12,264 nt of DNA, from the NCBI GenBank assembly GCA_016280485.1, contig JAEEGU010000044.1, positions 1-12,264 on the forward strand. The letters are read 5' to 3'. How positions within the stretch are numbered: position 1 is the stretch's first letter; each line of letters begins with the position of its first letter. The translations under genes and the position numbers were made by a program. Source of the DNA: Bacillota bacterium. GTDB lineage: Bacteria > Bacillota > Clostridia > Peptostreptococcales > Anaerovoracaceae. Below, one piece after another: positions 1 to 6,519 of the stretch. Below the pieces are notes generated by a model. The model searched no databases. It was not told the DNA's origin and saw only the letters and a list, made by a program, of their open reading frames with translations.

Positions 1-1857
1 AACTCCATTTACACGCACAAGGAAATATTCCTTCGTGAAATCATTTCAAATGCCAGCGATGCAATAGACAAGCTCTATTACCGGGAGCTTACCGAGAAAA
101 AGACGGGACTTTCCCGCAGCGATTTTAAAATACGCATTGAGGTAAACAAGGATACCCGCGAAATTACAATCAGCGACAACGGTATAGGAATGAACGAGGC
201 GGAGCTTGAGTCAAACCTCGGTACTATCGCGCGCAGCGGATCGCTTGACTTTAAAAAAGACGAAGCCAATGCAGAGGGCATGGCAAAGGAAGACATCAAC
301 ATCATCGGTCAGTTCGGCGTAGGCTTCTACTCGGCATTTATGGTAGCTGACAGAGTCACCGTAGTGACAAAGAAGTTCGGCGAGGATACAGCTTATCGCT
401 GGGAGAGCGAGGGCGCAGCCGGCTACAGCATCGAGCCTTGCGAAAATAACGGCCACGGCACGGATGTAACGCTCCACATAAAGGCAAATGCCGGCGAAGA
501 GAATTATGACGGTTTCCTCGACCAGTACGGCATTCAGCGCCTCGTAAAGAAGTATTCGGACTACATCACTTACCCGATCCTGATGAACTTTGAAACCGAA
601 AAGCCGGTTCCAAAGGAAGAGGGCAAGGAGGACGAGGAAACAAAATACGAAACAGTCATCGAGGAGCGCACATTAAACAGCATGGTGCCTATCTGGAAAA
701 AGAACAAATCCGAGCTCAAGGACGATGACTACAATAACTACTACAAGGAAAGATTCTACGACTTCACAGATCCTGCGCTCCACATCCACACAAAGGCAGA
801 GGGCCAGGTTTCGTACGATGCTCTGCTTTACGTACCTTCCAAGGCACCGTACAATTATTACAGCAAGGAATACGAAAGAGGCCTCGCACTCTACACAAAC
901 GGCGTGCTGATTATGGAAAAGTGCGCGGACCTGCTTCCTGAATATTTTAGCTTTGTCCGCGGCGTAGTCGACAGTGCGGATTTGTCGCTTAACATCTCGC
1001 GTGAAATGCTGCAGCACGATCGCCAGCTAAAGCTCATCGAAAAGAACCTCGAAAAGAAGATCAGCGCAGAGCTTATAAAGCTCGAGACTGAGGACAGAGA
1101 AAAGTACGCCGAGTTCTTCAAGGAGTTTGGCATGCAGATAAAGTTCGGCTGCTATGACAAGTACGGCATGGACAAGGACAAGCTGCAGGATCTCCTCGTC
1201 TACTATTCATCGCTTAACGAAGAGCGCCCGACCACGCTTAAAGAATACATCGGCCGCATGAGAGAGGGCCAGGAAAAGATCTACTACGCAAGCGGCGAGA
1301 GCCTCGACAAGATCAAGGCACTGCCTCAGACAGAGGCGGCCGAGGCAAAGGGCTACGAAGTGCTCTACATGACAGACCACATCGACGAGTTCTGCGTACA
1401 GATGATGATGAATTACGACGGCAAGCAGTTTGCCAACATTTGCGCGGCGGATTTCGACCTCTCAACAGATGCCGAAAAGGAAGAAATAAAAAAGGAAAAT
1501 GAAGAGGCAAAGGATATCTTAAAGGTGATGAAGGATGCGCTCGGAGATTCCGTAAAGGAAGTGCGCTTTACAAACCGCCTGGCAAAATACCCTGTATGCC
1601 TGACAAGCGCGGGCGAGCTTTCCATCGAGATGGAAAAGACATTAAATGCAATGCCTACATCCGAAAAGGTAAAGGCAGACCTGGTGCTTGAAATAAATGC
1701 GGATCACAAAATTGCGGATAGCGTAAAGGCGCTTGCGGGAGACGAAGAAAAGTTAAAGGATTATGCGGTTATTCTCTATGACATGGCGCGCATGATTTCG
1801 GGACTTTCAATCGAAGACCCCGCAAAGCTTTCGGAGCTTGTTTGCGGACTTATGTAA
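1..1857 (+). CDS. htpG: Molecular chaperone HtpG (Hsp90 family), 5' end cut by window edge
   Basis: Bacterial Hsp90, an ATP-dependent cytosolic dimeric chaperone that helps fold or remodel client proteins. The frame is open from base 1, and 618 codons are visible. The first visible residues (NSIYTHKEIFLREIISNASD) normally lie about 20 residues from the family's N-terminus, so only a short piece is missing. GHKL ATPase motifs are in order (window residue numbers): NASDAIDKL 17-25 with the Mg-coordinating Asn, DNGIGM 59-64, GTIARSG from about 74, and GQFGVGFYSAFM 103-114. The middle domain contains LNISREMLQ, and the C-terminal dimerisation region is full length, ending SELVCGLM. The total of about 640 residues is normal. 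No terminator separates it from prmA (15-base gap), so they are probably co-transcribed. Its promoter and any heat-shock operator are outside the window. Confidence 0.97.
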   Translation, partial: NSIYTHKEIFLREIISNASDAIDKLYYRELTEKKTGLSRSDFKIRIEVNKDTREITISDNGIGMNEAELESNLGTIARSGSLDFKKDEANAEGMAKEDINIIGQFGVGFYSAFMVADRVTVVTKKFGEDTAYRWESEGAAGYSIEPCENNGHGTDVTLHIKANAGEENYDGFLDQYGIQRLVKKYSDYITYPILMNFETEKPVPKEEGKEDEETKYETVIEERTLNSMVPIWKKNKSELKDDDYNNYYKERFYDFTDPALHIHTKAEGQVSYDALLYVPSKAPYNYYSKEYERGLALYTNGVLIMEKCADLLPEYFSFVRGVVDSADLSLNISREMLQHDRQLKLIEKNLEKKISAELIKLETEDREKYAEFFKEFGMQIKFGCYDKYGMDKDKLQDLLVYYSSLNEERPTTLKEYIGRMREGQEKIYYASGESLDKIKALPQTEAAEAKGYEVLYMTDHIDEFCVQMMMNYDGKQFANICAADFDLSTDAEKEEIKKENEEAKDILKVMKDALGDSVKEVRFTNRLAKYPVCLTSAGELSIEMEKTLNAMPTSEKVKADLVLEINADHKIADSVKALAGDEEKLKDYAVILYDMARMISGLSIEDPAKLSELVCGLM

Positions 1858-1872
1858 GAGAAAGAAACGCTA

Positions 1873-2817
1873 ATGGATTATATAAAGGGAACAATATACA
1901 CAGGATTATCGGATCTCGAGCAGGCTGAGGCCATGCTGATGGGAATCGGCATAGATTCTCTCGAGGTGGGCGATCCGCGCGACATCGAGGATCTGATGAA
2001 CAAAAAGAACGAGTACGACTGGGACTATGTCGATTCTAAAGTAATGGCGCAGGCAGACTCGGAGCCTTATGTGAGCTTTTATCTTTCGGACGATGAAGAG
2101 GGCAAGAGGCTTGACGCGGCAGCGGAAAAGCTTGCGGCAGAGCAGAGCGCCGAGGGCAAGAGCTGGCGCTACGTCCGCGAGGTCGTGTGCGACGATGACT
2201 GGAAGGACAAGTGGAAGGAATACTTTAAACCCGCGCACATCACAGACCGCGTGGTCGTGAAGCCGACGTGGGAGCCTTACACTCCGGCGGAGGGCGAGCT
2301 TGTTATCGAGATCGACCCGGGTGCGGCGTTTGGAACCGGCACACATCCTACCACCACAGGCTGCATTACTCTTATGGAGAAGTTTTTGCGTCCGGGTATG
2401 AGCGTGCTCGATGTAGGCTGCGGAAGCGGAATTCTTTCGATAGCGGCGGGGCTTATGAAAGCCGGCGATGTGCTTGGAATAGAGATAGACCCTGTGGCGG
2501 TTGAAATCGGAAAGGAAAATGTGGAGCTTAACGGGCTTTCGAGCATCGTAAGGGTACAGGAGGGCGACCTCACAAAGGGAGTCGATTACAAGGCGGACAT
2601 CGTGGTTGCGAATCTGATGGCGGACCTTGTAAAGATGCTGACAGGCGATGTGAAGAGGCACATGAAGCAGGGCGGAGTCTATATCTCGAGCGGAATACTT
2701 CTCGAGCTAAAGGACGAGCTTTGTGAGTTTATAGAGGGCTGCGGCTTTGAAATAGTCGATGTCTACGAGAATGAAAAGGACGGCGGCTGGTGTGCAATAG
2801 CGGCGAAGCTTAAATAG
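1873..2817 (+). CDS. prmA: Ribosomal protein L11 methyltransferase PrmA
   Basis: SAM-dependent methyltransferase that methylates lysines and the N-terminus of ribosomal protein L11. It has 314 residues, the usual length. The N-terminal part (about 1-110) corresponds to the substrate-recognition domain. The family signature DPGAAFGTGTHPTT is at 148-161, the class I SAM-binding motif VLDVGCGSG at 178-186, the acidic ribose-binding motif IEIDP at 203-207, and NLMA at 247-250 takes the place of the usual N-I-L/I-A catalytic-region motif. The start is the first ATG after the htpG stop, preceded by a modest purine-rich site (AAGAGAAAG). It sits 7 bases before rsmE, and prmA-rsmE-mtaB is a conserved Firmicutes block. 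In many Firmicutes the gene just upstream is dnaJ; here it is htpG. Confidence 0.96.
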   Translation: MDYIKGTIYTGLSDLEQAEAMLMGIGIDSLEVGDPRDIEDLMNKKNEYDWDYVDSKVMAQADSEPYVSFYLSDDEEGKRLDAAAEKLAAEQSAEGKSWRYVREVVCDDDWKDKWKEYFKPAHITDRVVVKPTWEPYTPAEGELVIEIDPGAAFGTGTHPTTTGCITLMEKFLRPGMSVLDVGCGSGILSIAAGLMKAGDVLGIEIDPVAVEIGKENVELNGLSSIVRVQEGDLTKGVDYKADIVVANLMADLVKMLTGDVKRHMKQGGVYISSGILLELKDELCEFIEGCGFEIVDVYENEKDGGWCAIAAKLK

Positions 2818-2824
2818 GAGAGCT

Positions 2825-3583
2825 ATGGGAAAGATTTTTGTAAATCCGAGCGACATCGGAGATGCTACAATTGTAATAACAGAGCCCGGTGATGTGCATC
2901 ACCTGTCGAGGGTGCTTCGCGTAAAGTGCGGAGACAGCCTCGAGATTTCCGACGGCGTGAAATGGGAATATGCGACCAAAATCGAGGAAATCGAAAAGGA
3001 CAGAATCGTTTGCCGCATAGAGGACAGGCAGGCTCATGCCAGAGAACCGAAAACGAGGGTTACTCTTTATCAGGGCTTTCCTAAGGCGACAAAGCTCGAC
3101 AGCATTATTCAGAAATGTGTGGAGCTCGGTGCAGAGAAAATCGTGCCTGTATATACCGACAGGAGCGTTGTAACCGACACCGGAAAGGGCGAAAAAAAGG
3201 CGGGGCGCTGGCAGAAAATCGCTGATGAGGCATCAACGCAGTGCAGACGCGGAAAACGCCCAAATATAGCCGTTCCCGTGAAACTTAATGAAATATTTAA
3301 TAGTATCGTTAAGCATAAACTTATCATAATGCCGTATGAAAGTGAGGAAGGTCGGACGCTGAAGGACGCACTTGCGGATTTTAGGAAAAATCATCCGGAG
3401 GATGCGGAAAAGGGAGCGGATATTGCTCTCATAATCGGTCCCGAGGGCGGCTTTTCCGACAAAGAGGTTGAACACTTTAGGGAAGCGGGGGCAGAGGTGG
3501 TAACCCTGGGAAAAACCATCCTTCGCACGGAAACGGCGGGGCCTGCGGCGCTTGCCATGATAATGTACGAACTGGAGCTTTAA
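2825..3583 (+). CDS. rsmE: 16S rRNA (uracil1498-N3)-methyltransferase RsmE
   Basis: SPOUT-class methyltransferase that makes m3U1498 in 16S rRNA of the small subunit. It has 252 residues, normal for the family. An N-terminal PUA-like RNA-binding part (about 1-75) is followed by the knotted SPOUT domain: KLDSIIQKCVELGAEKIVP 90-108, the EASTQCRRGKRP stretch 135-146, GPEGGF at 205-210 and LGKTILRTETA at 228-238, which together form the SAM-binding trefoil knot. The ribosome binding site AGGAG (2816-2820) overlaps the TAG stop of prmA and lies 4 bases before the ATG, suggesting translational coupling. Three bases separate its stop from mtaB. Third-position AT content rises around residues 150-170 compared with the rest of the gene, without a break in frame. 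Confidence 0.96.
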   Translation: MGKIFVNPSDIGDATIVITEPGDVHHLSRVLRVKCGDSLEISDGVKWEYATKIEEIEKDRIVCRIEDRQAHAREPKTRVTLYQGFPKATKLDSIIQKCVELGAEKIVPVYTDRSVVTDTGKGEKKAGRWQKIADEASTQCRRGKRPNIAVPVKLNEIFNSIVKHKLIIMPYESEEGRTLKDALADFRKNHPEDAEKGADIALIIGPEGGFSDKEVEHFREAGAEVVTLGKTILRTETAGPAALAMIMYELEL

Positions 3584-3586
3584 TTT

Positions 3587-5038
3587 ATGAAGGTTAGCTT
3601 TTACACCCTCGGGTGCAGAGTAAATCAATACGAAACGGAAATGCTAAAGGAGAGGTTCCGTGCAGCCGGCTATGAGCCGGTCGGCGAAGAAGAGTTTGCA
3701 GATGTCTACGTAATCAACACCTGCACGGTTACAAGCCTTGCCGACCGCAAGAGCCGTCAATATATACGCCGGATGAAGAGATTAAATCCGGCGGCTTTTG
3801 TATGCGTGACAGGCTGCTATGCGCAGATAAGTCCGGAGGAGGTAGCAGCGCTTGAGGGCGTCGACATGGTTGTCGGAACCTCCGACAAGGGAAAGATACC
3901 GGAGCTTACAAGCGCCGCGCTTGAAAGTCGTGGGGCGAAAGAGGGCGGTAGTGAAAGCATTGGCGGTACCGCTGAAATTCTGGTGCGCCCGCACACTCCT
4001 TTCGAGGAATACGAAGAGACCGGTACTGTGGCCAGCATGGAGGGGCGAACCCGCGCATTTATAAAGGTTCAGGAGGGCTGCAACAGATATTGCTCCTACT
4101 GCGAGATTCCTTTTGCAAGGGGCGATGTGCGCTCACGTCAGCCGGCAAAGGTGCTCGAAGAGGCGAAAATGCTCCTTGAAAACGGATTCAAGGAAATCGT
4201 CCTGACCGGAATAAATACGGCGCTTTACGGAACAGAAAAGCGCTTTAAGCCGGAGTTTCCTGCAGGAAGTGAGTTTGACAAATACAGAAAGCTCTGGGCA
4301 GAGTCCTGCGGAGAGGACGGAGCGTGCAAATACGGAACGGGCCTCGAACTTCTGATTGCCATGATAAGCGATATCCCGGGGGATTTTCGCATTCGCGTAA
4401 GCAGTCTGGAGCCGACGGTTGTGCGCGCAGAGGATGTTATGCGCCTCTTAAAATACGAAAAGCTGTGCAGGCATTTCCACCTGTCCATGCAGTCGGGCAG
4501 CAGCAATGTCTTAAAGGCAATGAACCGCAGCTACAGACGCGAGGATTATATGGAAATAGCAAAGGCGCTTTTCAAGGCCGATCCGTGCTTTGGAATAAGC
4601 ACGGATATCATCGCGGGCTTTCCGGGAGAAAGCGAAGGCGATTTCGCAGAAAGCCTCGGCATGACGGAGGAGATTCCGTTTTGCAAGGTCCACGCCTTTG
4701 ACTACAGCAAGCGCCCCGGCACAAAGGCGGCTCAGATGGGCGGGCACCTCGATCCGCAGGTGAAAAAGCGTCGCGTAAAGGAGCTGATTGCGGCGGGAGA
4801 TGCGGCGCAAAAGAGGTTTTTCGAAAGGTGTGCCGGCACCGAAAGAGTGGTGCTTATCGAGGAGTACTTACCTGAAATAGGCATGTATGTGGGCTATACG
4901 GACAACTTCGTGCGCACCTACGTGGCGGCGCCGGAGGGGGACGCAGAAGGAACGAGAGCCGGCATAATAAATAGCTTCGTAAGGGTACGGTTGGAGAAAA
5001 ATTACAGGGACGGTATGACGGCTGCGCCGACGGAGTGA
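3587..5038 (+). CDS. mtaB: tRNA t6A37 methylthiotransferase MtaB
   Basis: Radical-SAM methylthiotransferase converting t6A to ms2t6A at position 37 of ANN-decoding tRNAs. The N-terminal MTTase domain carries the first [4Fe-4S] cysteines C10 (LGCRVNQYE), C46 (INTCTVTS) and C77 (VTGCYAQ). The radical-SAM triad is C165, C169 and C172 (CNRYCSYC). LGCRVNQ and the GINTALYG context favour MtaB over MiaB or RimO. At 483 residues it is longer than the roughly 430-450 typical of MtaB, partly because of an extra segment at about 217-250, between TALYG and TGLELLIAM, that contains C241 and C247. The C-terminal TRAM-like part is present (about 425-472). The SD GGAG (3574-3577) lies inside the rsmE end, 9 bases before the ATG. 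The final residues TAAPTE and the stop fall in a repeat-like hairpin array. Confidence 0.95.
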   Translation: MKVSFYTLGCRVNQYETEMLKERFRAAGYEPVGEEEFADVYVINTCTVTSLADRKSRQYIRRMKRLNPAAFVCVTGCYAQISPEEVAALEGVDMVVGTSDKGKIPELTSAALESRGAKEGGSESIGGTAEILVRPHTPFEEYEETGTVASMEGRTRAFIKVQEGCNRYCSYCEIPFARGDVRSRQPAKVLEEAKMLLENGFKEIVLTGINTALYGTEKRFKPEFPAGSEFDKYRKLWAESCGEDGACKYGTGLELLIAMISDIPGDFRIRVSSLEPTVVRAEDVMRLLKYEKLCRHFHLSMQSGSSNVLKAMNRSYRREDYMEIAKALFKADPCFGISTDIIAGFPGESEGDFAESLGMTEEIPFCKVHAFDYSKRPGTKAAQMGGHLDPQVKKRRVKELIAAGDAAQKRFFERCAGTERVVLIEEYLPEIGMYVGYTDNFVRTYVAAPEGDAEGTRAGIINSFVRVRLEKNYRDGMTAAPTE

Positions 5039-5090
5039 CACCTCATCCGTCACCTTCGGTGACACCTTCCCCTCGAGGGGAAGGCTTTTT
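5019..5090. repeat. Palindromic intergenic repeat-like hairpin array overlapping the mtaB 3' end
   Basis: Consecutive inverted repeats lie almost without gaps: CGGC/GCCG (5019-5022, 5026-5029), GACGGA/TCCGTC (5029-5034, 5046-5051), GTCACC/GGTGAC with a 3-base loop (5049-5054, 5058-5063), and a perfect 20-base palindrome at 5065-5084 centred on CTCGAG. The second and third stems share bases 5049-5051 and so compete. From memory, sequences of this form (CTCATCCGTCA, then a CCTTCCCC/GGGGAAGG stem and a T-run) recur between genes in many Clostridia; that is recollection, not a search result. The array includes the last codons and TGA of mtaB, as if a copy inserted at or just before the original stop. 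Confidence 0.6.
5065..5090 (+). terminator. Rho-independent terminator after mtaB
   Basis: A perfect inverted repeat (CCTTCCCC paired with GGGGAAGG, closing on TCGA) is followed after one C by five T residues (5086-5090). It lies 26 bases after the mtaB stop and just before the HIT promoter, so it would insulate the two units. It is the last hairpin of the repeat-like array described here, so termination may be a by-product of the repeat. Confidence 0.75.
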
Positions 5091-5095
5091 GCTAC

Positions 5096-5124
5096 TTGAA
5101 TTTTGAGCAAAATGGGTGTATATT
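5096..5124 (+). promoter_or_regulatory. Sigma-A-type promoter of the HIT gene
   Basis: A -35 element TTGAAT (5096-5101), a 17-base spacer and a -10 element TATATT (5119-5124) lie directly after the terminator of the upstream unit. Transcription would start near 5131, giving a leader of about 66 bases before the HIT start codon. Confidence 0.65.
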
Positions 5125-5145
5125 TTATTACAGTACAGTGAAAAA

Positions 5146-5181
5146 GCAGACGCGGTTAGCGTGGCTGCGTAACTAATCGCG
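5146..5181 (+). promoter_or_regulatory. Two overlapping, mutually exclusive stem-loops in the HIT mRNA leader
   Basis: Stem A pairs GCAG+ACGC (5146-5153) with GCGT..CTGC (5159-5168), with a 2-base bulge and loop GGTTA. Stem B pairs CGCGGTTAG (5151-5159) with CTAATCGCG (5173-5181), nine pairs including one G-U. They share bases and cannot form together. Stem B ends right at the Shine-Dalgarno AAGGAG (5183-5188) but does not cover it. The arrangement could affect translation or mRNA stability. No known riboswitch class is recognised and no function is claimed. Confidence 0.35.
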
Positions 5182-5196
5182 AAAGGAGTATACCAA

Positions 5197-5538
5197 ATGT
5201 CAGATTGTATCTTTTGCAAGCTTGCAAGCGGCGAGATTCCAACAAATGTGGCTTACGAAGACGACAAAATCTTCTGCTTCCACGATGCGGAGCCGCAGGC
5301 ACCGGTGCATGTGCTGGTAATTCCAAAGAAACACATCGCATCGCTTGATGATTTAAAACCCGAGGATGAAGCGCTCATGGGCTACATTACAATGAAGATT
5401 CCTGAGATTGCGGCAAAGCTCGGACTTGAAAACGGCTACAGAGTAGTTTGCAACTGCGGTGAGGACGCGTTCCAGACCGTAAAGCATTTGCACTTCCATA
5501 TCCTTGGAAAGAGAAAGCTCAGCTGGCCACCGGGCTGA
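5197..5538 (+). CDS. HIT-family (histidine triad) nucleotide-binding hydrolase, HinT-like
   Basis: Small HIT-superfamily protein. HinT-type members hydrolyse purine nucleoside phosphoramidates and aminoacyl-adenylates. Its 113 residues match HinT length. It begins SDCIFCKLASGEIP, with the paired cysteines C4 and C7 found in many bacterial members. The triad HLHFH is at 97-101, and the C-terminal W-P-P-G is typical of HinT proteins. The family's usual G-Q-T/S-V and L-G-G read F-Q-T-V (92-95) and L-G-K here, a mild deviation beside the active site. The start is set by AAGGAG (5183-5188), 8 bases upstream of the ATG. It has its own promoter and no clear terminator before rpsU. A HIT gene near rpsU and yqeY is a common Firmicutes arrangement; the physiological substrate cannot be inferred. 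Confidence 0.93.
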   Translation: MSDCIFCKLASGEIPTNVAYEDDKIFCFHDAEPQAPVHVLVIPKKHIASLDDLKPEDEALMGYITMKIPEIAAKLGLENGYRVVCNCGEDAFQTVKHLHFHILGKRKLSWPPG

Positions 5539-5568
5539 TAATTTGCAGTGTGCCGATGAAAAAAAGAC

Positions 5569-5597
5569 TTGCCTATTTGCGTTATAGGTAGTATAAT
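5569..5597 (+). promoter_or_regulatory. Sigma-A-type promoter of rpsU-yqeY
   Basis: A -35 element TTGCCT (5569-5574), a 17-base spacer and a consensus -10 TATAAT (5592-5597). The expected start is near 5604, giving a leader of about 60 bases. The leader contains a perfect 12-base palindrome (5631-5642) just upstream of the ribosome binding site. Confidence 0.75.
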
Positions 5598-5663
5598 ACT
5601 TTTGTTATGTGCGATTCCGTTCAAGCATTATATTTCGAAATAAGGCAGGAGGTGAGTTAGAAT

Positions 5664-5843
5664 ATGGCACAGGTTATCGTAAGAGAAAACGAAAGTCTTG
5701 AAAGCGCTCTGAAAAGATTCAAGAGATCGTGCGCAAGAGATGGCGTAATGTCCGAGCTTAGAAAGAGAGAACACTACGAAAAGCCAAGCGTACGCAGAAA
5801 GAAGAAGTCCGAGGCTGCAAGAAAAAAGGCTAAGAAGTACTAA
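5664..5843 (+). CDS. rpsU: 30S ribosomal protein S21
   Basis: Component of the 30S subunit that binds near the 3' end of 16S rRNA and assists initiation. The gene is only 59 codons: it begins MAQVIVRENESLESALKRFK and ends in a lysine/arginine-rich tail (RRKKKSEAARKKAKKY), the standard bS21 form. ELRKREHYEKPSVRRK is the family's conserved centre. The ribosome binding site AGGAGGTGA (5647-5655), 8 bases before the ATG, is nearly a perfect match to the anti-Shine-Dalgarno and fits high expression. It has its own consensus promoter. yqeY follows after 34 bases without a terminator, the usual Firmicutes pairing. Confidence 0.97.
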   Translation: MAQVIVRENESLESALKRFKRSCARDGVMSELRKREHYEKPSVRRKKKSEAARKKAKKY

Positions 5844-5877
5844 TTCACATTAAAAGCGTATATAAAGAGGTGTTAAA

Positions 5878-6327
5878 ATGACCTTAAAGGACAGATTAAC
5901 AGAAGACTTCAAAGAGGCCATGAAGGCTCATGACGAAGTCAAAAAGAACACATTAAGCTTTGCTCGTGCAGCAATCAAGCAGTACGAGGTAGATCACCGA
6001 GGCGAAGAGCTTGACGATGCAGGTATCGCTCAGATACTTCAAAAGCAGGTCAAGATGAGAAACGACGCCCTCGCCGATTTTGAAAAAGCGGGCAGAACGG
6101 ATTTAGCAGATTCATACAAGGCTGAAATCGAGGTATTAAGTGCATATCTCCCTAAGCAGCTCACACCTGAGGAAATAATGGCCATCGTAAAGGAAACTGC
6201 GGCTGCACTCGGAATCGAAGGCGGCAAGCAGAACATGGGTAAGCTCATGGGTCCTGTAATGGGCAAGGTCAAAGGCGTAGCCGATGGCAATGCCGTTAAA
6301 AAGGCTGTCGAGGCTTTCCTCGGTTAA
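5878..6327 (+). CDS. yqeY: GatB/YqeY domain-containing protein
   Basis: YqeY-family protein of 149 residues, the family's usual size. It resembles the C-terminal tail domain of GatB, the amidotransferase subunit that binds tRNA. The cellular role of free-standing YqeY is not established; tRNA-related work is an inference from the homology. Visible features are the N-terminal helical part LKDRLTEDFKEAMKAHDEVK, the R-A-A-I-K segment (about 30-34), and the conserved C-terminal block with YLPKQLTPEE (about 95-104), GKLMGPVMGKVKG and a final AVEAFLG. The start is set by AGAGGTG (5866-5872), 5 bases before the ATG. It is co-transcribed with rpsU and ends at a strong terminator. Confidence 0.94.
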   Translation: MTLKDRLTEDFKEAMKAHDEVKKNTLSFARAAIKQYEVDHRGEELDDAGIAQILQKQVKMRNDALADFEKAGRTDLADSYKAEIEVLSAYLPKQLTPEEIMAIVKETAAALGIEGGKQNMGKLMGPVMGKVKGVADGNAVKKAVEAFLG

Positions 6328-6342
6328 AAGAATATTTGGATT

Positions 6343-6371
6343 AAACAGGAGGCAATGCCTCCTGTTTTTTT
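6343..6371 (+). terminator. Intrinsic terminator after yqeY
   Basis: An 11-base-pair perfect stem (AAACAGGAGGC at 6343-6353 with GCCTCCTGTTT at 6357-6367), a 3-base loop AAT and an uninterrupted T-run through 6371. It starts 16 bases after the yqeY stop and separates rpsU-yqeY from the phoH operon. The right arm and T-run also give an A-run and stem in the reverse sense, but no gene converges here. Confidence 0.93.
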
Positions 6372-6455
6372 ATGCGGTTTTACAGCATTCGGTTTTTTCG
6401 ATAACCGGTTTGCGGTTTTTGGCAGGTTTGTTTGTATTTATCGGTATGCGTAAAC

Positions 6456-6484
6456 TTGTTATTTGCGTATAAATGGGGTATAAT
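6456..6484 (+). promoter_or_regulatory. Sigma-A-type promoter of the phoH-ybeY-cdd-era-recO operon
   Basis: A -35 element TTGTTA (6456-6461), a 17-base spacer and a consensus -10 TATAAT (6479-6484). Transcription should begin near 6491. Three copies of TGCGTA (6447, 6464 and 6489) flank and penetrate the promoter. The preceding stretch 6372-6450 is T-rich with repeated GCGGTTTT-like words and holds nothing else I can identify. Confidence 0.75.
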
Positions 6485-6504
6485 ATAATGCGTATAGCTA
6501 TATG

Positions 6505-6511
6505 AAGGGAG
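6505..6511 (+). promoter_or_regulatory. Ribosome binding site that fixes the phoH start at TTG 6520
   Basis: AAGGGAG lies 8 bases before an in-frame TTG (6520-6522). An ATG 18 bases earlier (6502) has no Shine-Dalgarno upstream. With the promoter -10 ending at 6484 it would leave only about 11 bases of leader, and the purine-rich site would then be inside the gene. Confidence 0.75.
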
Positions 6512-6519
6512 ACCAAAAT

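Noticed and set aside
1906..2661. Long open frame on the minus strand opposite prmA (251 codons)
   Set aside because: It lies fully antisense to a clear prmA gene, has no binding site or recognisable domain, and its composition is as expected for a codon-bias shadow.
4868..5110. Minus-strand frame across the mtaB end containing S-L-P-L-E-G-K-V
   Set aside because: It translates the palindromic repeat and terminator; it is antisense to mtaB and lacks a binding site. Considered an artefact of the repeat.
5631..5642. 12-base palindrome TATTTCGAAATA in the rpsU leader as an operator
   Set aside because: It is short and AT-rich, has no second copy in the window and matches no operator I recognise. 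Noted only as a leader feature.
6374..6422. Degenerate GCGGTTTT-like tandem repeats upstream of phoH
   Set aside because: The units differ in length and sequence (GCGGTTTT, TCGGTTTTTT, GCGGTTTTT). This looks like a T-rich biased region, not a true repeat array.
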